This document shows, piece after piece, positions 23,339 through 35,474 of a stretch of 64,000 nt of DNA. Origin of the DNA: Astrocystis sublimbata (Eukaryota > Ascomycota > Sordariomycetes > Xylariales > Xylariaceae). The translations under genes were made by a program, and so were the position numbers. The stretch lies in NCBI GenBank assembly GCA_022453515.1, contig JAJNNY010000036.1, forward strand, positions 124,001 through 188,000, written 5' to 3'. Positions within the stretch are counted from its first letter, which is position 1. The number at the start of each line of letters is the position of its first letter. The notes under the pieces were generated by a model that had not been told where the DNA came from, made no database searches, and saw only the letters and a list, made by a program, of their open reading frames with translations.

Positions 23339-25038
23339 ATGCCGCCCCGGACGTCATTGAAGACGTTCCTTGCTACGGCTCGGGCTGCGCTCACGGCGCC
23401 GCCTTCGAAGCGGAGCACGCCTCTTACGTTTGTCGTTGGGAATGAGTCTGCGGGTGAGTTGTGTCTCGTTTCAATTTAACACCGCTGCAGTGTTGCTCTT
23501 TTGATGTTTGCTGGTCTTATCCATCATGAATCACCGAATCTATTTCATACCCAATGCTCAAATACACCCCTTCCCATCACCTTGCCCTAGTGATGTTCGT
23601 TTATGAGGTTATCATATAACTCTGAGCTCACTCTTGATTGAAATCACCCAACTTATGAGTATGTAGTAGAAGTATGCAAAAACTAACGAACCCCCCAGAT
23701 CTCGACTCCCTCTGCTCCGCCCTTCTACTCGCCTACTTCAACACCTACTCACCCCCCACCGCCTCAAAACGTGCATCACCAGACGGCGTGAGCAGCAGCA
23801 GCAGCAGTGTCCATAACCTAAACATCCACATCCCCATCTGCCACCTGCAGCGCGCAGACCTGGCCCTACGGCCCGAGTTCGCCGCCGTGCTGCGCGACGC
23901 AGACGTCGATGGCGCCGAGGTGTTCACCCTCGAAGACGTGCTGGGGGAGAATGGCAAGAACAAGAACGAAGAAAGCCAAGTTTCAGTCCGCCCCGAAGAC
24001 ACGCGCTGGCTCCTCGTCGACCACAACGTCATGACAGGCGCGCTGGCAAAACTCTACGGCGCGCGGGTTATAGGATGCGTCGACCACCACGCGGACGAGG
24101 GCAAGATCCCGGCGGACGCCGAGGTGAAAGTCATTGAGAAGAGCGGGAGTTGCATGAGTCTTGTTGTGGAGAGGTTTATGGAGGGGTGGGATGCGCTGGA
24201 TCAGGATCATGATGGTGGTGCTGCTACTGCTAAGAAAAGTGGAAGCGAAGGTGGAAGCGGAAGCGGAAGCGATGACGCGGGGAATACTAATAAAGTCATA
24301 AACGCCCAGCTCGCTCGCCTGGCTCTCGCGCCTATCCTCATCGATACTACGAATCTGCAAGACGCGAACAAGACGACGGAGCACGATACGATCGCTGTGG
24401 CGTTTGCGGAAAAGAAAGTTGCGGTGCCGGATACCCAGCCTGGGGAAGGTGGTGGTGGAGGGGACGCATATGACAGAGATGCCTTCTTCAAGCGCATCAT
24501 GGACCTCAAGGAGGATATCGCGGACATGTCGTTCCGCGACGTGTTGCGCAAGGACTACAAGGAGTGGGCCGTCGCCAACCAAAGCCAAAGCGGCATCCCC
24601 TTGCGTCTAGGCACATCTTCCGTCCCGCGTGGCTTCGGCTACCTCGTCGACGTCAAAGCGAACGGGAATCCTTCGATTTTCATCGACGCGCTACAGGCGT
24701 GGGGAGGAGAGAAAGACAGCGACGAAGAGCCGGGAAATATGGACTTGGTCGCTGTACTCACTGGTTTCCAAGACGAGACGGGGACATTCCGCAGGGAATT
24801 ACTCGTTTGGGCGCGCAGTGACGAGGGCAAGAAGGCCGCGGCGCTTTTTGTGGAGAGGCGAGGCGAGGAGCTGGGGTTGCGGACTTGGGGTGATGGCGGC
24901 TTGGATCTGGATCTGGGAGGGGACGAGGATCGTGGGTGGCGAAGGGCATGGGCGCAGGGCGCTGTGCAATATAGCAGGAAGCAGATCGCGCCTATGCTGA
25001 GGGAGGCGCTTGAGGAGGTTGCTAAGGGGGGTGGTTGA
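23339..25038 (+). CDS. PPX1: exopolyphosphatase (DHH family)
   Basis: Model join(23339..23453,23699..25038), 484 aa. The 245 bp intron has a GTGAGT donor, a CTAAC branch site and a CCCAG acceptor. It splits the first catalytic motif: the join makes GNESADLDSLCSALLLA (Asp39, Asp41). Further DHH-superfamily motifs are LLVDHNVM (about 145) and VDHHADEGKIP (Asp167-His168-His169), then APILIDTTNLQD. A DHHA2-type C-terminal domain (about 260-480) follows. The enzyme would release phosphate from the ends of inorganic polyphosphate using divalent metal. Low-complexity Gly/Ser stretches (around SEGGSGSGSDDAG) interrupt the middle. The start ATG is supported by the canonical spacing to the first motif. 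Length is somewhat above yeast Ppx1 because of these insertions. Confidence 0.92.
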
Positions 25039-25505
25039 GATGGTTGGGGGGAATTGAAGGTGGTTGATGTGGCGAGGTATGTATTTTTTTCTGTTAGACA
25101 TGCCTAGCTAGACTTCTTATGTACATACAATACACATGGATAAAGTAATTACATGTATGTAGTTCAATGGCCGATCGACAGGTGTCGAAAGTTAGACAGC
25201 TAGATGACCAGATATGTATCGCGAGACTCAATCAAAGAATCTACGTCTACGTTATTGAGTATTTCTCAAAGCCCTATGCAAAAAGGTAAGCTGGCAACAA
25301 GGCCTCCGGGCCAGGAACCGGTTACCTAGGTATACACATCCGCAATAACAAGCAACGTCAATACTAGTGAAATTCATGTAGATTGCTTCCAGAGGCTTAG
25401 GTAGATGTCAGCGGCACCTGCTAGCCAGAGATATATACATATTGTATATCAATCGGTGTGCAGTATACATAGTGTACAAGGTAATGCTTTTGATGCTGAA
25501 ACATA
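25039..25505. other. intergenic between convergent exopolyphosphatase and ATP25 genes
   Basis: This is a 3'-to-3' intergenic stretch with short ORFs only. I see no structure beyond ordinary AT-rich 3' flanks. Confidence 0.55.
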
Positions 25506-27902
25506 TCACCGTTCATGTTCAGCAAACTCTTTAGGGTCTTGCAACTCTTCAAGGTCTTGCAACTCTTCAAGGTCTTGCAACTCTTCAAGGTCTCGCAACT
25601 CTTCAGGGTTTTCCTGCTGCTGCTGCTGCTTCTCCTGGAAGGCCCTATAGCGCTCTTCGCGGCGTATCTGCAGCCGTTCCTCATATTCATCGGCCCTGGC
25701 ATAGAGGTGAAAGTCTGGACTCCGTTGGAGAAGGGTATGCAGCAGCCGCACATAAGGGACGAATTCTCTGTCCTTGGCCCTCCGCATAGTACCGTGTGTA
25801 CCCGCTTCCATGCCCAACGCGAAATCCTGCGCAGAAGGGTCCGCGACGTTGACGCACTTCAGCGCCGCCCGCAACATGCCGAGGTCTTCGATCACGGGCG
25901 GGTTTTCGTTCATCGCTTCCGGGATACACCGGCGCAAAGTTTGCTCGGCCACGTCCACGTTTTTGGTGGCGGAGGCTAGCCTGAAGACATGGGTATACAG
26001 ATTGGCCGATCGTGGACGCAGGTGCCGTGCGGGCACGCCCCAGGCATTCCATATCCTGTCCCAGGCCTTCACACGGGCATGTGCCGTCATGAGGCGCATG
26101 AGAAATGGCTCGTCTAGACACGGGGCGTCGGGCCGATACAGGAGCTTGTCGAGCCGTTCGTAAAGATCGTTGGTCCAAGGGCCCCTGCGCACCGTCGCCT
26201 CCATGAGGGACACAATGACGTCGTTTGCTATGATGGGCTCGAGTCGCTGGTGCATTATCTTGATTACATCGAGCGCGAGGCTTATATTTGAATGCAGAGC
26301 GACCGAATGATGTCTTACCAGGGTTGTGGCCGGGTCCATCGCACCGTGAAACACGGCGCAGCTGAGAAGTTTCAAGTATTGTTCTCGAGTTGCCTTGATG
26401 CCGTGAAGCCGAAGCTCGTCAATTAGGGTTCGTATGTTGTATAGCGGTCCAGTCGGTTCCGGGGCTTTCGACAACCCGACTTTATAGAGAACGTCAAGTC
26501 GATATTCCCATGTCCGCATGGGGGGGAGCAGCTCCGTGGCCAGCTCCATCAGCCACAGGAAAGGTCTCGCTTTGGACCCCCAGCTGAAATCTTCTCCAAC
26601 TTGGGCAATCTTCATGTTGTCCAGATGGGCTCGCAGCAGCTCTAGGAGACGCTTCTTTTGATAAGGATCGTGCCTGAGGATATTCTCTAGTACTCGAGGA
26701 GATGACGTACTTAAGCTGTCAAATGTTGCGGTGAAGGATGTTGGTAGTGACTGGGTAGAATAGAAGCGAGCTCCTGAAGACGGCCCCGTCCGGCGGCCTG
26801 ACATGTCGGCAGGACGGTGCATTTTGTCAAGAATGATTGATTCGACAGAGCGTAGATCGCGTTGAGGCTTCGTTGGAAGCTCGGGAGCGGCTTTGGTAGC
26901 CGGATCCGGTGCGTGCTCGGACTTTATTATTCTGTCAGGCTTCTGGCCCTGATAGGCAGAGTCCGACTTTGCGGGTGGGTTGACGGAGCGATATAAGGCT
27001 TTTGTCCATAGCTCCTCGAGCGCCATCTCGGCCCTCCGCGCCTCCGTCATGATCTGAACGACGACGGTAGAGCCGGCTTGGGCGACGCCGAAACCCGAGA
27101 CACGCCCGTCGGCGCCAACAACGGTGGACTCGTCGCCACCACGATCGAAGGTTCCCAGATTCACGCAGATCCAGCCGGTGCGGATGCCGTCGTCAGCATC
27201 GTCGGTGCCCATGGTGCCTAGCAACTTGGCGCGTCTCGCCTTCCGACGCAGCTTGATCTTGCGCTCGTTGGGGCCGAGCAGGCCGTCAGCGTCGGCATAG
27301 ACACGGTGCTTCGCACGCAGCCAGCGCACCAGGCGGCCGGCGGAGACGTTCAGGTGACGCTCGCTCCGGGCTGTGCCGAATAGCATGAAGAGGTTGGGGC
27401 CGAGGGCTGGTGGTGGATCGAGCTCGCGCAAGTCCAGCAGGTTCAGGTCATGCAGCCCCATCTCGTCGGAGGCGTACTCGACAAGACTGGTGATCAAGGG
27501 CGGGGCACCGGGGGGCGTATCGGGCAGTGGTACGGGCTCCAGCGGCGCAATCTGGGTGGGCGGCTCGACCTGGAGATACCAGGGCACATTGGCAACACTT
27601 GTGTCTTCGAACTTTGCATCCTCGACCTTTGTGTCCTCGACCTCGTCACTCTCCGGGTCTACTTCGATGACACGGCCATGCCTCGCACGTTCAGGGTCAG
27701 GTTCGGGGTCGTCGGGCTTGGGCAGAGAGGAGAAGCGGCGGATGGGAAGGGTGGCGGCGAAGCGAGTGGGATTGTAGGACAGCGAGGGTCGGGGTCGGAG
27801 GCGGGGTGCGGAGCGGATGGCGCTGCCGGTGAAGAGGCTCAGCATGAGCAGACGGCATTGCGAGCAGGCGGCGGCGGACAGGGTAGGTGATGACGGCGCC
27901 AT
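25506..27902 (-). CDS. ATP25: ATPase synthesis protein 25, mitochondrial
   Basis: Single exon, 798 aa, from the ATG at 27902 (MAPSSPTLSAAAC); the frame stays open for 86 more codons upstream, but that part is Thr/Gln/His-rich 5' leader with a TCTG repeat. In fungi Atp25 is imported into mitochondria and cleaved: the N-terminal RsfS/Iojap-like domain works at the mitoribosome and the C-terminal M domain stabilises the ATP9/OLI1 message. Here the N-terminus is presequence-like (RSAPRLRPRPSLSYNPTRFAATLPIRRFSS). The RsfS-like part spans about 120-260 (LNLLDLRELDPPPALGPNLF, GTARSERHLNVSAGRL, WICVNLGTFD). The helical M domain fills about 380-740. The last 50 residues are a Gln run and tandem LEELQD repeats, discussed separately. 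It is divergent from RPO41. Confidence 0.9.
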   Translation of the reverse strand: MAPSSPTLSAAACSQCRLLMLSLFTGSAIRSAPRLRPRPSLSYNPTRFAATLPIRRFSSLPKPDDPEPDPERARHGRVIEVDPESDEVEDTKVEDAKFEDTSVANVPWYLQVEPPTQIAPLEPVPLPDTPPGAPPLITSLVEYASDEMGLHDLNLLDLRELDPPPALGPNLFMLFGTARSERHLNVSAGRLVRWLRAKHRVYADADGLLGPNERKIKLRRKARRAKLLGTMGTDDADDGIRTGWICVNLGTFDRGGDESTVVGADGRVSGFGVAQAGSTVVVQIMTEARRAEMALEELWTKALYRSVNPPAKSDSAYQGQKPDRIIKSEHAPDPATKAAPELPTKPQRDLRSVESIILDKMHRPADMSGRRTGPSSGARFYSTQSLPTSFTATFDSLSTSSPRVLENILRHDPYQKKRLLELLRAHLDNMKIAQVGEDFSWGSKARPFLWLMELATELLPPMRTWEYRLDVLYKVGLSKAPEPTGPLYNIRTLIDELRLHGIKATREQYLKLLSCAVFHGAMDPATTLVRHHSVALHSNISLALDVIKIMHQRLEPIIANDVIVSLMEATVRRGPWTNDLYERLDKLLYRPDAPCLDEPFLMRLMTAHARVKAWDRIWNAWGVPARHLRPRSANLYTHVFRLASATKNVDVAEQTLRRCIPEAMNENPPVIEDLGMLRAALKCVNVADPSAQDFALGMEAGTHGTMRRAKDREFVPYVRLLHTLLQRSPDFHLYARADEYEERLQIRREERYRAFQEKQQQQQENPEELRDLEELQDLEELQDLEELQDPKEFAEHER
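25534..25607. repeat. 18 bp coding minisatellite in ATP25
   Basis: Four copies of an 18 bp unit related to AGGTCTTGCAACTCTTCA (plus strand) lie in the coding region. They encode near-identical LEELQD hexapeptides on the minus strand, and the last copy has a T-to-C change. A (CTG)n run encoding Gln adjoins at 25613-25630. Confidence 0.88.
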
Positions 27903-28709
27903 GATCTGTCTCTGTCTGTCTGTCTGTCTGCCTGCTTGCTGGACGTGAGTATCTGTGGCGACGCCAATGGCATGTGTGACAGTCTGTGGCAGACTAGCAA
28001 GATTGGCATGAGGATGGAGATGTAAGTGGTCGCATCGTGACTCGTAGCTATAGCGTCGATGTGACTTTGTAAGTGGGTAGCTACCTATATCTTGGCAGTA
28101 GAGGAAAATCGTGAAATGTATGGCGGGATGCCGGAGGGGTACCGCGAGGGATCGTGGCACTAGCCTGGGCAGACACCCATGTACCTAAGTACTAAGTACC
28201 TCGTACCGAAGGCGGGGGAGCGGAGCCATTTCCAAAGTTCGGGGTCCAGACCATACCGAAAAGGCCCATGGCCTGCCTCTAGCTCCATGCCACTCTGCTC
28301 TGGGCCTCTGGCAGCAAGGGCAATGGCAAATTTTTGAATTTTGGTACTATGGGGCAGGCATATACCTACCTAGGTACTCATCTATCTTATCGCCCTCTCG
28401 GGATTTTACCATCTCACCATCCATCAACAAGAGAGGGCATCACTCAACCCTTCTTCATTCCACCTTTACCCCCCCATTCACTGTGTCTCGTGTCTGAGAG
28501 AATAATGGAGTCAGATCCCATCATTGCTCGATACGATTCATAAGATTCCATAAGATTTATAATAATTCATCCAATATTCCCAACTTGCAGCTTCTCTTTC
28601 ACCCCTCCTCCTCCGCAGCGACTGGTTGTCGTCACCTTCTCTGACCAGGTCCGCGCGAGCCTGCACCACCTTCACGACATTCCACAAGAGACATCTATAT
28701 CTTGGCACC
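27903..28709. other. divergent promoter region between ATP25 and RPO41
   Basis: About 0.8 kb lies between two head-to-head mitochondrial-biogenesis genes. A TCTG tetranucleotide repeat lies at the ATP25 side, a CCTACCTAGGTAC motif near 28366, and pyrimidine-rich leader sequence before RPO41. No gene is supported inside. Confidence 0.6.
27904..27938. repeat. TCTG microsatellite
   Basis: About seven imperfect TCTG units occur immediately 5' of the ATP25 start codon, in its leader. Confidence 0.8.
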
Positions 28710-31700
28710 ATGCTGCTGAGAGCCCGTCCTGCGTCCAGGACCCTCGCCCTGCCACGCATCCACATCAACACCTTGCGCCGACCACACCTGCCCTCAACAA
28801 CACCATGCACTACTATCCCCAACAACACATCCGCCGCCGGTCGCCGGCCCTTGGTGACCCGACCCAAGCTCGCTCCCTCGAGGCCGCAGTCCAAGTCCAC
28901 GCCCATGCCCACCACCTCCGGCCCCCTCGCACAGCGTCCCCTTGCCACCGCTGTAGATGGCTCCATGCGCCAGGACGACATACCCTTTGCGGACCCTCTC
29001 TATCCCCAACCCCCCGAGTCCCAGTCCGGGTCCGGGTCCGGGTCCGCCCCTCTCTGGCACATCCAAGGCTTCGACCCGGCCGCCACTTTGCAATGTAAGG
29101 TCTACGGTGATACCCCCTCACGCATCCGCAGGCGCACCACCCAGGGTCTTCCCTCGGGTGTAGACGAGATGATGTCCGTCTTCCTCGCCTGCTTGGATGT
29201 CGATAAGCTAGAACGCGCCGCCATCGTCCTCGACCGTATCGAGGCCTACCACGACCTGCCTCACGCCGACCTCATTGAACTTCACAACCAATATCTCCGT
29301 GCCGGCCTGGTGCGCGCTCTCGACCGCCCCGAAACACAATGGGCCCAAGAGCTCCATAGCTGGTTCGAGGTCCATATCCGAGCGAAGGGCGTTCCGCATA
29401 CCCCCTATACCATCGCTTGCATGCTGAAGGTTTCCCTCCTATCGCCCCAGGGGGAGCTCCTGGCACAGCATGTGAATCGTTACCTGGATCTGCTGCCCGA
29501 GGAGAATATGTGGTGGTCTGTCTATGATTCTGGCGTTCTCACTCAACAAGACTTCGGTACCATCGCCACCATATATCAGCCCAGCTCCGATCTCGCCAAG
29601 GATGATCTAGATCTTGCCATGGCCGACATCCAAGCTGAAGAGACCCCATCCGCTGAAACCGAGGCAAATCCATCCACCAATGGGCCCGTTCCCGAAGTTC
29701 GTGCTGTTCCGCAGAAAGGCCTGGGCCTAGAGACGTTGCGCGGTGTATTGTCCTTCGTCCATTCACTCGAGGGTTTTGACCTGCGCAAACTCTCCGAGGA
29801 AGACCGTCGCGAAGTGCAGGCGCGATTGGAGCAGGACTGTGTCGAAGCCGCCATCCGCCGCTGGAGGACGGAAAATGAGAATTTGTCAAAGATGGGGCGA
29901 AGCGCTATCTTGGGTACGGGTGCTCTCAACGCACAACTGTACAATTGGCAGACCACTCTCGAGGAAGCATTCAAGAAAGAATTCGCCCTGTTCGATAAGG
30001 CCGAAGCAGTAGTCAAGAAGACTGCCGAGGACATGGAGCGTTGCTACTACGCTCCTTTTATGAGGCAGTCTACCCCGGCGAGGCTTGCAGCCGTGACTAT
30101 TATGAGCGTACTCAACTCCATCACACAGAATGGCGCTGATCAATGCACACCACTCACCGGCTTGCTCAACAATCTGTCTCGAGTGGTAGAAGAGGATGTG
30201 AGACTCCAAGCACGTCAGAGACGGCTAGCAGAACGCAAGTTGCATTTTCGGAAAGCGCGCCAAGATCAGAGTGAGGACGAGCCTACAGAGGCGTCAGCCA
30301 GCAGCAGCTCTCCAACATCCGTCGAACAACCCGCCACCGCTGAACCAGGATCGGGCAACATCATAAAACAGCCTACATCCGATCAGAGTTCATGGCCCCC
30401 CCTCCTCCAGCACAAGGTGGCGGCTGTGCTCTTGGCTGGCTTGCTGGAATCTGCCACTATAAAAGCAGTTCGGGAGCACCCTGAAACCAAAGACCGTGTC
30501 AGTCAGATGCAGCCCGCCTTTGCACACACGACGGTGTACCGTAAAGGCAAGAGGATTGGCGTTGTCATACCAAACAGGGCTCTGGTAGACCTGATGAAAC
30601 ACGAGCCTCGGGGTGCCTACCTGGCGAGGCACCTGCCCATGCTGGTTGAACCCGAACCTTGGACCAAGTTCGATCGTGGCGGCTTTCTCAAATCCCCTTC
30701 TCAGCTCGTGCGCATCAAGAATAACGAAAGGGATCAGAAAATATACACCGAAGCCGCTATACAAAGGGGCGATCTTGTCCAAGTGACCAAGGCACTGGAT
30801 GTGTTGGGTCGAACGGGCTGGGAAATCAACAAGGAAGTCTTTGGCGTAATGCTGGAGGCATGGAACACCGGCGAGGCAATCGCCAACATCCCACCGCTCG
30901 AGCCTGACCTACCCCTTCCAGCGGAGCCAGATGCATCGGAAGACCCGGTGGTTCGGAAAGATTGGCTCAAGCGTGTCAAAGCGATTGAGAACGAGAGGTC
31001 TGGCTTGCATTCGGAGCGATGCTTCATGAACTTCCAGCTCGACATTGCCAAGGCTTTCAGAGACCAGACCTTCTACTTTCCCCATAACATGGATTTCAGA
31101 GGACGCGCCTACCCTCTTCCTGCTTATATGAATCACATGGGCGCGGATAACGTTCGAGGTATCTTACGATTCGCCAATGGCAGGGAGCTCGGCGAAACTG
31201 GACTGCGCTGGCTCAAGGTTCAGTTGGCTAACGTCTTCGGATACGACAAGGCCAGCCTCGACGAGCGCGAGGCTTTTGCCGACAACCACATCGAGAAAAT
31301 ATATGACTCATGTACGAATCCCCTGACGGGGGAACGGTGGTGGCTTAAGGCCGAGGACCAATGGCAATGTCTAGCAGCTTGCTTTGAGCTGAAGGCGGCC
31401 CTTGATTCTCCGGATCCTCACAAATTTGTGTCTCGCCTGCCCGTCGCCCAGGATGGCACTTGCAATGGATTGCAGCATTATGCAGCGTTGGGTGGGGATC
31501 GATGGGGAGCCGAACAGGTGAACTTGACACCCAGCGATAGGCCCGCTGATGTGTATTCTGCAGTGGCTGAGCTGGTCAAGGAGAACATCCAGGAGGATGT
31601 GGCGAACGGCAGTTTACTGGCCAAAGCCATGGATGGCAAGATCACCCGGAAAGTCGTGAAGCAGACTGTTATGACCAATGTCTACGGTGTTACGTTTATA

Positions 31701-32986
31701 GGTGCCAAGGCTCAGGTTCTGAAGCAGATGGAGTCTCTCTATCCCAAGCTCGAATCCGAAACCGGTTTTCCTCCGGCTGTGCTATCATCCTACGTCGCCA
31801 CCAAGATCTTCAAGGCTCTGTCCACAATGTTCCGTGGAGCGCACGATATTCAATACTGGCTTGGGGAGTGCGCTGGACGAGTCTGTCGCGCACTGACTCC
31901 AGAGCAACTCGACCGCATCGAAGGGCAGCGTGCAAATCCTCCTAAAAAAGAGAAAACTGTGAAGTTGAGTACAAAGAAACCTGCATTCGCAAGATCTTCG
32001 GAAGAACTTCTCAATCAGTTCAGATCTACGATTGTCTGGACTACACCACTGCGCATGCCCATTGTACAGCCATATCGCAAGGCCGAAATTCGGGTCATAC
32101 ACACGTGCTTACAGGACCTCAATTTGAAAATTCCCGAGCGATCCGATCCAGTCAATCGCCGAAAGCAGCTACAAGCATTCCCCCCCAATTTCATTCACTC
32201 ACTAGATGCAAGCCACATGCTCCTATCGGCTTTGGAATGCGACGAGCTTGGTCTATCCTTCGCTGCCGTACATGATTCTTTCTGGACCCATGCAGCTGAT
32301 GTTGACACGATGAATCGCGTGTTGCGCGATGCCTTCATTAGGATCCATAGTGAGGACGTTATCGGTCGATTGGCGTCGGAATTCGAGGCTCGATACAGCG
32401 GCTCTCTATATCTAGCCAAGGTCGATAAAAGCTCCGACGCTGCAAAAGCAATCAGTGCGACATTGGGGAGACGACCAGCCATCGAGGATGAGCTGCTTCG
32501 TGAGAGAGAAAGACAGAGGCTGCTGGCTTCCGCCGATCCAAAGGAAGTACGCAAGGGTCAAGAAATGGTTACTCCCGCCAGTATATACGAGAACTTCTCG
32601 GCTTCGGAAGCTCTACTTCCTGAAGAGGATTCAGATGTAGTCGGCTTGGGCGATATCCCGTCGTCAGGATCCGAAAAGGACGAGAATATTACCATTAAAC
32701 AAGTTCGTTACCCGGACGCAGAAGATAACTCGGATAGATTGGAGGCCCAGTTGAGCCTAACGGCTTTCGAGGCAAAGTTGAAGAAGCCAACCGTCGCCAA
32801 AGAGCGCGTCGATTTCATCAACGTTTGGCTCCCCCTCACGTTCCCGTCCATCCCCAAAAAGGTTTGTGCATCTCCATTTTCACTCACAATTCTCAATTGA
32901 TGAGTCGTCGATCGACTAACTTGATAAAACTTTAGGGTGATTTCGACGTCACAGCACTCAAGGAGAGTAGATACTTCTTCTCGTAA
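28710..32986 (+). CDS. RPO41: mitochondrial DNA-directed RNA polymerase
   Basis: Model join(28710..32861,32936..32986), 1400 aa. The ATG at 28710 has context CACCATGC; the open frame before it begins at a TTG and has no ATG. The 74 bp intron (GTTTGT donor, CTAAC branch, TTTAG acceptor) adds the conserved C-terminus GDFDVTALKESRYFFS. Without it the frame runs into a TGA. This is the single-subunit, T7-like polymerase that transcribes mitochondrial DNA. The N-terminus is presequence-like (MLLRARPASRTLALPRIHI). The catalytic half shows the palm motif DGTCNGLQHYAALGGD (about 915), the O-helix RKVVKQTVMTNVYGVT (about 980) and the C-terminal HDSFWTHA (about 1188). The middle carries the N-terminal-domain helices and an acidic Ser/Glu linker. 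It is divergent from ATP25. Confidence 0.95.
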
Positions 32987-34060
32987 AAACGACTGGCGGT
33001 GCACAAAGCTACGAATGCTGTACAGGTTGAGCGCCGGGGCTATGTAATTGCTAGACTTGGTCCACGGTCCTTTGGTCATGACATAGGCGAAATGCATATG
33101 AGCGGCGTTTCCGGGTCATGTTATGGTTCATGTATTATGAAATGCTTTTGGGCGAAAATTTCTTGGGCGTGGGTGGTAGAGTTTGGGAAATGTCATCTGC
33201 GAGATATATGTAACAACAACTTTGATGTGTAAGCGTTTCGCATATGAGGAGTAAACAATATAGTTCGAATTTCGAGGATACGAGGCACTAGTATGCGGGA
33301 CAGACAAATGGCAAGAAGAATTTGAGCAGCTTCTTCTATGGACCATAGATGAGAGAAGGGAGAACGATGAAAGCAAAATCTGCCCACAGATCCCTACCTA
33401 CTAGTAGGTACTCAAGATTACATCATTGCTGCGTCGCAGCTGTCCATGGAGAGATTACCCATAATAATCCGAGATGGCACAATAGCGACCATCGAGACTG
33501 GCCCTAGATCGATCATCGAAACCTCCTACTTACCAAGTACCTACCTAGATCAAGTGAGTGGACAAAGGAGACAAACTCGAAATGGAGACCAACCATTGGT
33601 TCTTCAACGACCGCAATTCCGATCAGCCGTCGCATGAGTGAAAGTATACAATATATAATTAGCGATGTGGTACGGGTGATACCTACCATCCCGTCTGCAT
33701 ATACCCGAGCCATGATGAGATGAGAACGGGACGTTACGCAGCGCAGAGACGGGCAGAGAAATTTAACGAATCGATCGACTGGGAGATTACCTACCACATC
33801 ATACCTGGGTACTTGACCTAAGGTAGGTAGAGTTAGGTAGGTAGGTAGTCAGTTAGGTGATCATATATAGACAGACGCATTCCCATGCTTCATTATTGGG
33901 GTGGTTGGTTATAGCTGCTGTCATCACACGTCCGTCTGAGTCTCACGGCGCACAGAGTCTAATCCTGTGGTTTGCCATCTTGCAACATACCGCAGATACA
34001 ATCATCACCAACCTCGTTGTCGTTGTCGTCGTCGTCGTCGTTACAAACACTAGTGACATC
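32987..34060. other. intergenic between RPO41 and secreted protein gene
   Basis: No supported gene. TAGG/TAGGTA tandem motifs lie at 33822-33858 and a GTC trinucleotide run at 34015-34040 just before the next start codon. Confidence 0.55.
34015..34040. repeat. GTC trinucleotide repeat
   Basis: About eight GTC/GTT units lie in the leader of the secreted Cys-rich protein gene, ending about 20 bases before its ATG. Confidence 0.8.
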
Positions 34061-35180
34061 ATGATGTCTATCCCGAATCTCATGAAGAGGGGCTATCTTC
34101 TCTTGACCCTCAGGTTCGCTCAATCCTTGTTCTAATAGTACCTTCAAATCTATACGCGCTGAACTCAGAAGAGGTTTCCATCAACTTGTTTATTTCACAA
34201 CGAAGTCTTGTCTAACCTAAGGATCTTCTTCGCAGCGCAACAACAGCCTCCGCGGGTCTAGTCAGCCACCCCAACAGCAACAGCAAGTCGTCAGGCGGAT
34301 ATGGAGGAAGTGAATGTACTCGGAACTGGCCCAGCGCGCCTCCTCCTTTCATTACGCCGATTCCGATTCCGACTACAATGCCACCTGTTGAGCCAAGTCT
34401 ACGTATTTCCTCGTTGACTTCGGTTTCGTCGGCTTCGCTGTGGGAGTCGGATTCAGAATCGGGGTCCCAGACACTCCCAGGCTCATGCTACACGACCTGG
34501 GACGACTTCGAGCACTCGACGGCCGGGGTCAAGACGCATGAGTGCTATACGAGGACGGTTCTCGTGCCGCCGGGTAAGTTGCTATCTTCTCTCTTTGCGT
34601 TAATTCTATATGTTTGCTCCCCTTCTCGAACTCGTATTTGGGAGTGTGGTGCAAGAGGGAAAGAAAAAAAGAAGGAAAGAAGGAAAGCAAAACACGAGTA
34701 CATCAAAAAGTGTTTCTACAAAATTAGAAAGGAAGAAAGAGCAGTCATTTGCGACATTAGTCAATTCCACTTTCGCAAGGTTTCCCAAAAAGACCAAACA
34801 ATATCCAAACTACCTACCTAACCTTAGGTAAAGCAAACTACTTAGCTAACATAAGACCACGCACAGCATCCTGCCCACCCCTCACCACCTGCCCCCCGCG
34901 CGCCTCGGACCAGGTCTGTCCGCTGTACATCAAGGTGTCGAGCATCACGGTGCCGTGCGCGACGGATTGCTGTCCTACGACAAGCACTGTTTTCGCGGAA
35001 TCGACACCCGCTGCATCTGCGTCTGCGTCTACACTGCCGACACCTTTTCTCAAGGCCGCTACGAGTGGCGCCTGTCCGACGTGTGAGAAGTGTCCGATTC
35101 CGACGGAGTGGATCACGTATACGACGGGCTGTGTCGGGACGCCGACGATCACGAAGGTCACGATTGTTACGCCTTCTTGA
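34061..35180 (+). CDS. secreted cysteine-rich protein of unknown function
   Basis: Model join(34061..34113,34236..34573,34867..35180), 234 aa. Intron 1 has a CTAAC branch site and a CGCAG acceptor; intron 2 (293 bp) runs from a GTAAGT donor to GCACAG. Both joins keep one frame and the second links CYTRTVLVPP to ASCPPLTTCPP. The N-terminus, after two tandem Met, is a signal peptide (MKRGYLLLTLSATTASA). The mature protein has a Ser/Pro-rich part, then Cys-containing blocks (CYTTWDDFEH, ECYTRTV, CPPLTTCPPRASDQVCP, CATDCCPTT, CPTCEKCPIPTEWITYTTGC). There is no membrane span or GPI tail. I do not recognise the family; a wall-associated or effector-like role is only inference. Confidence 0.72.
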
Positions 35181-35474
35181 GGGCGCGAGTGGGTGTGAAG
35201 TTTGAGGAAGAGGGATGGTTAGGAAACAAAGTTACAGATGAAAAATAAAAAGTGCGCTCAAGCTGTCATTGAAGAGGTGGGTAGTGGCGATAGCATTCAG
35301 GAACATTTGTCACATGCATGATATGTGAAAATGGCATGGAGAAACGGACATGTATGAACAGGTGTATGGGGTAGCAGAACAACTCTATTCATTTCTATCA
35401 TAAGTTTCTGCACACATGATCTTCTATGTGGATGTTCTTTTCTTTTTATATTTATTGAGACATCATGGCGATTT
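35181..35474. other. short convergent intergenic stretch
   Basis: The 3' ends of the secreted protein and Arc1-like genes face each other here; I see nothing else. Confidence 0.6.
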
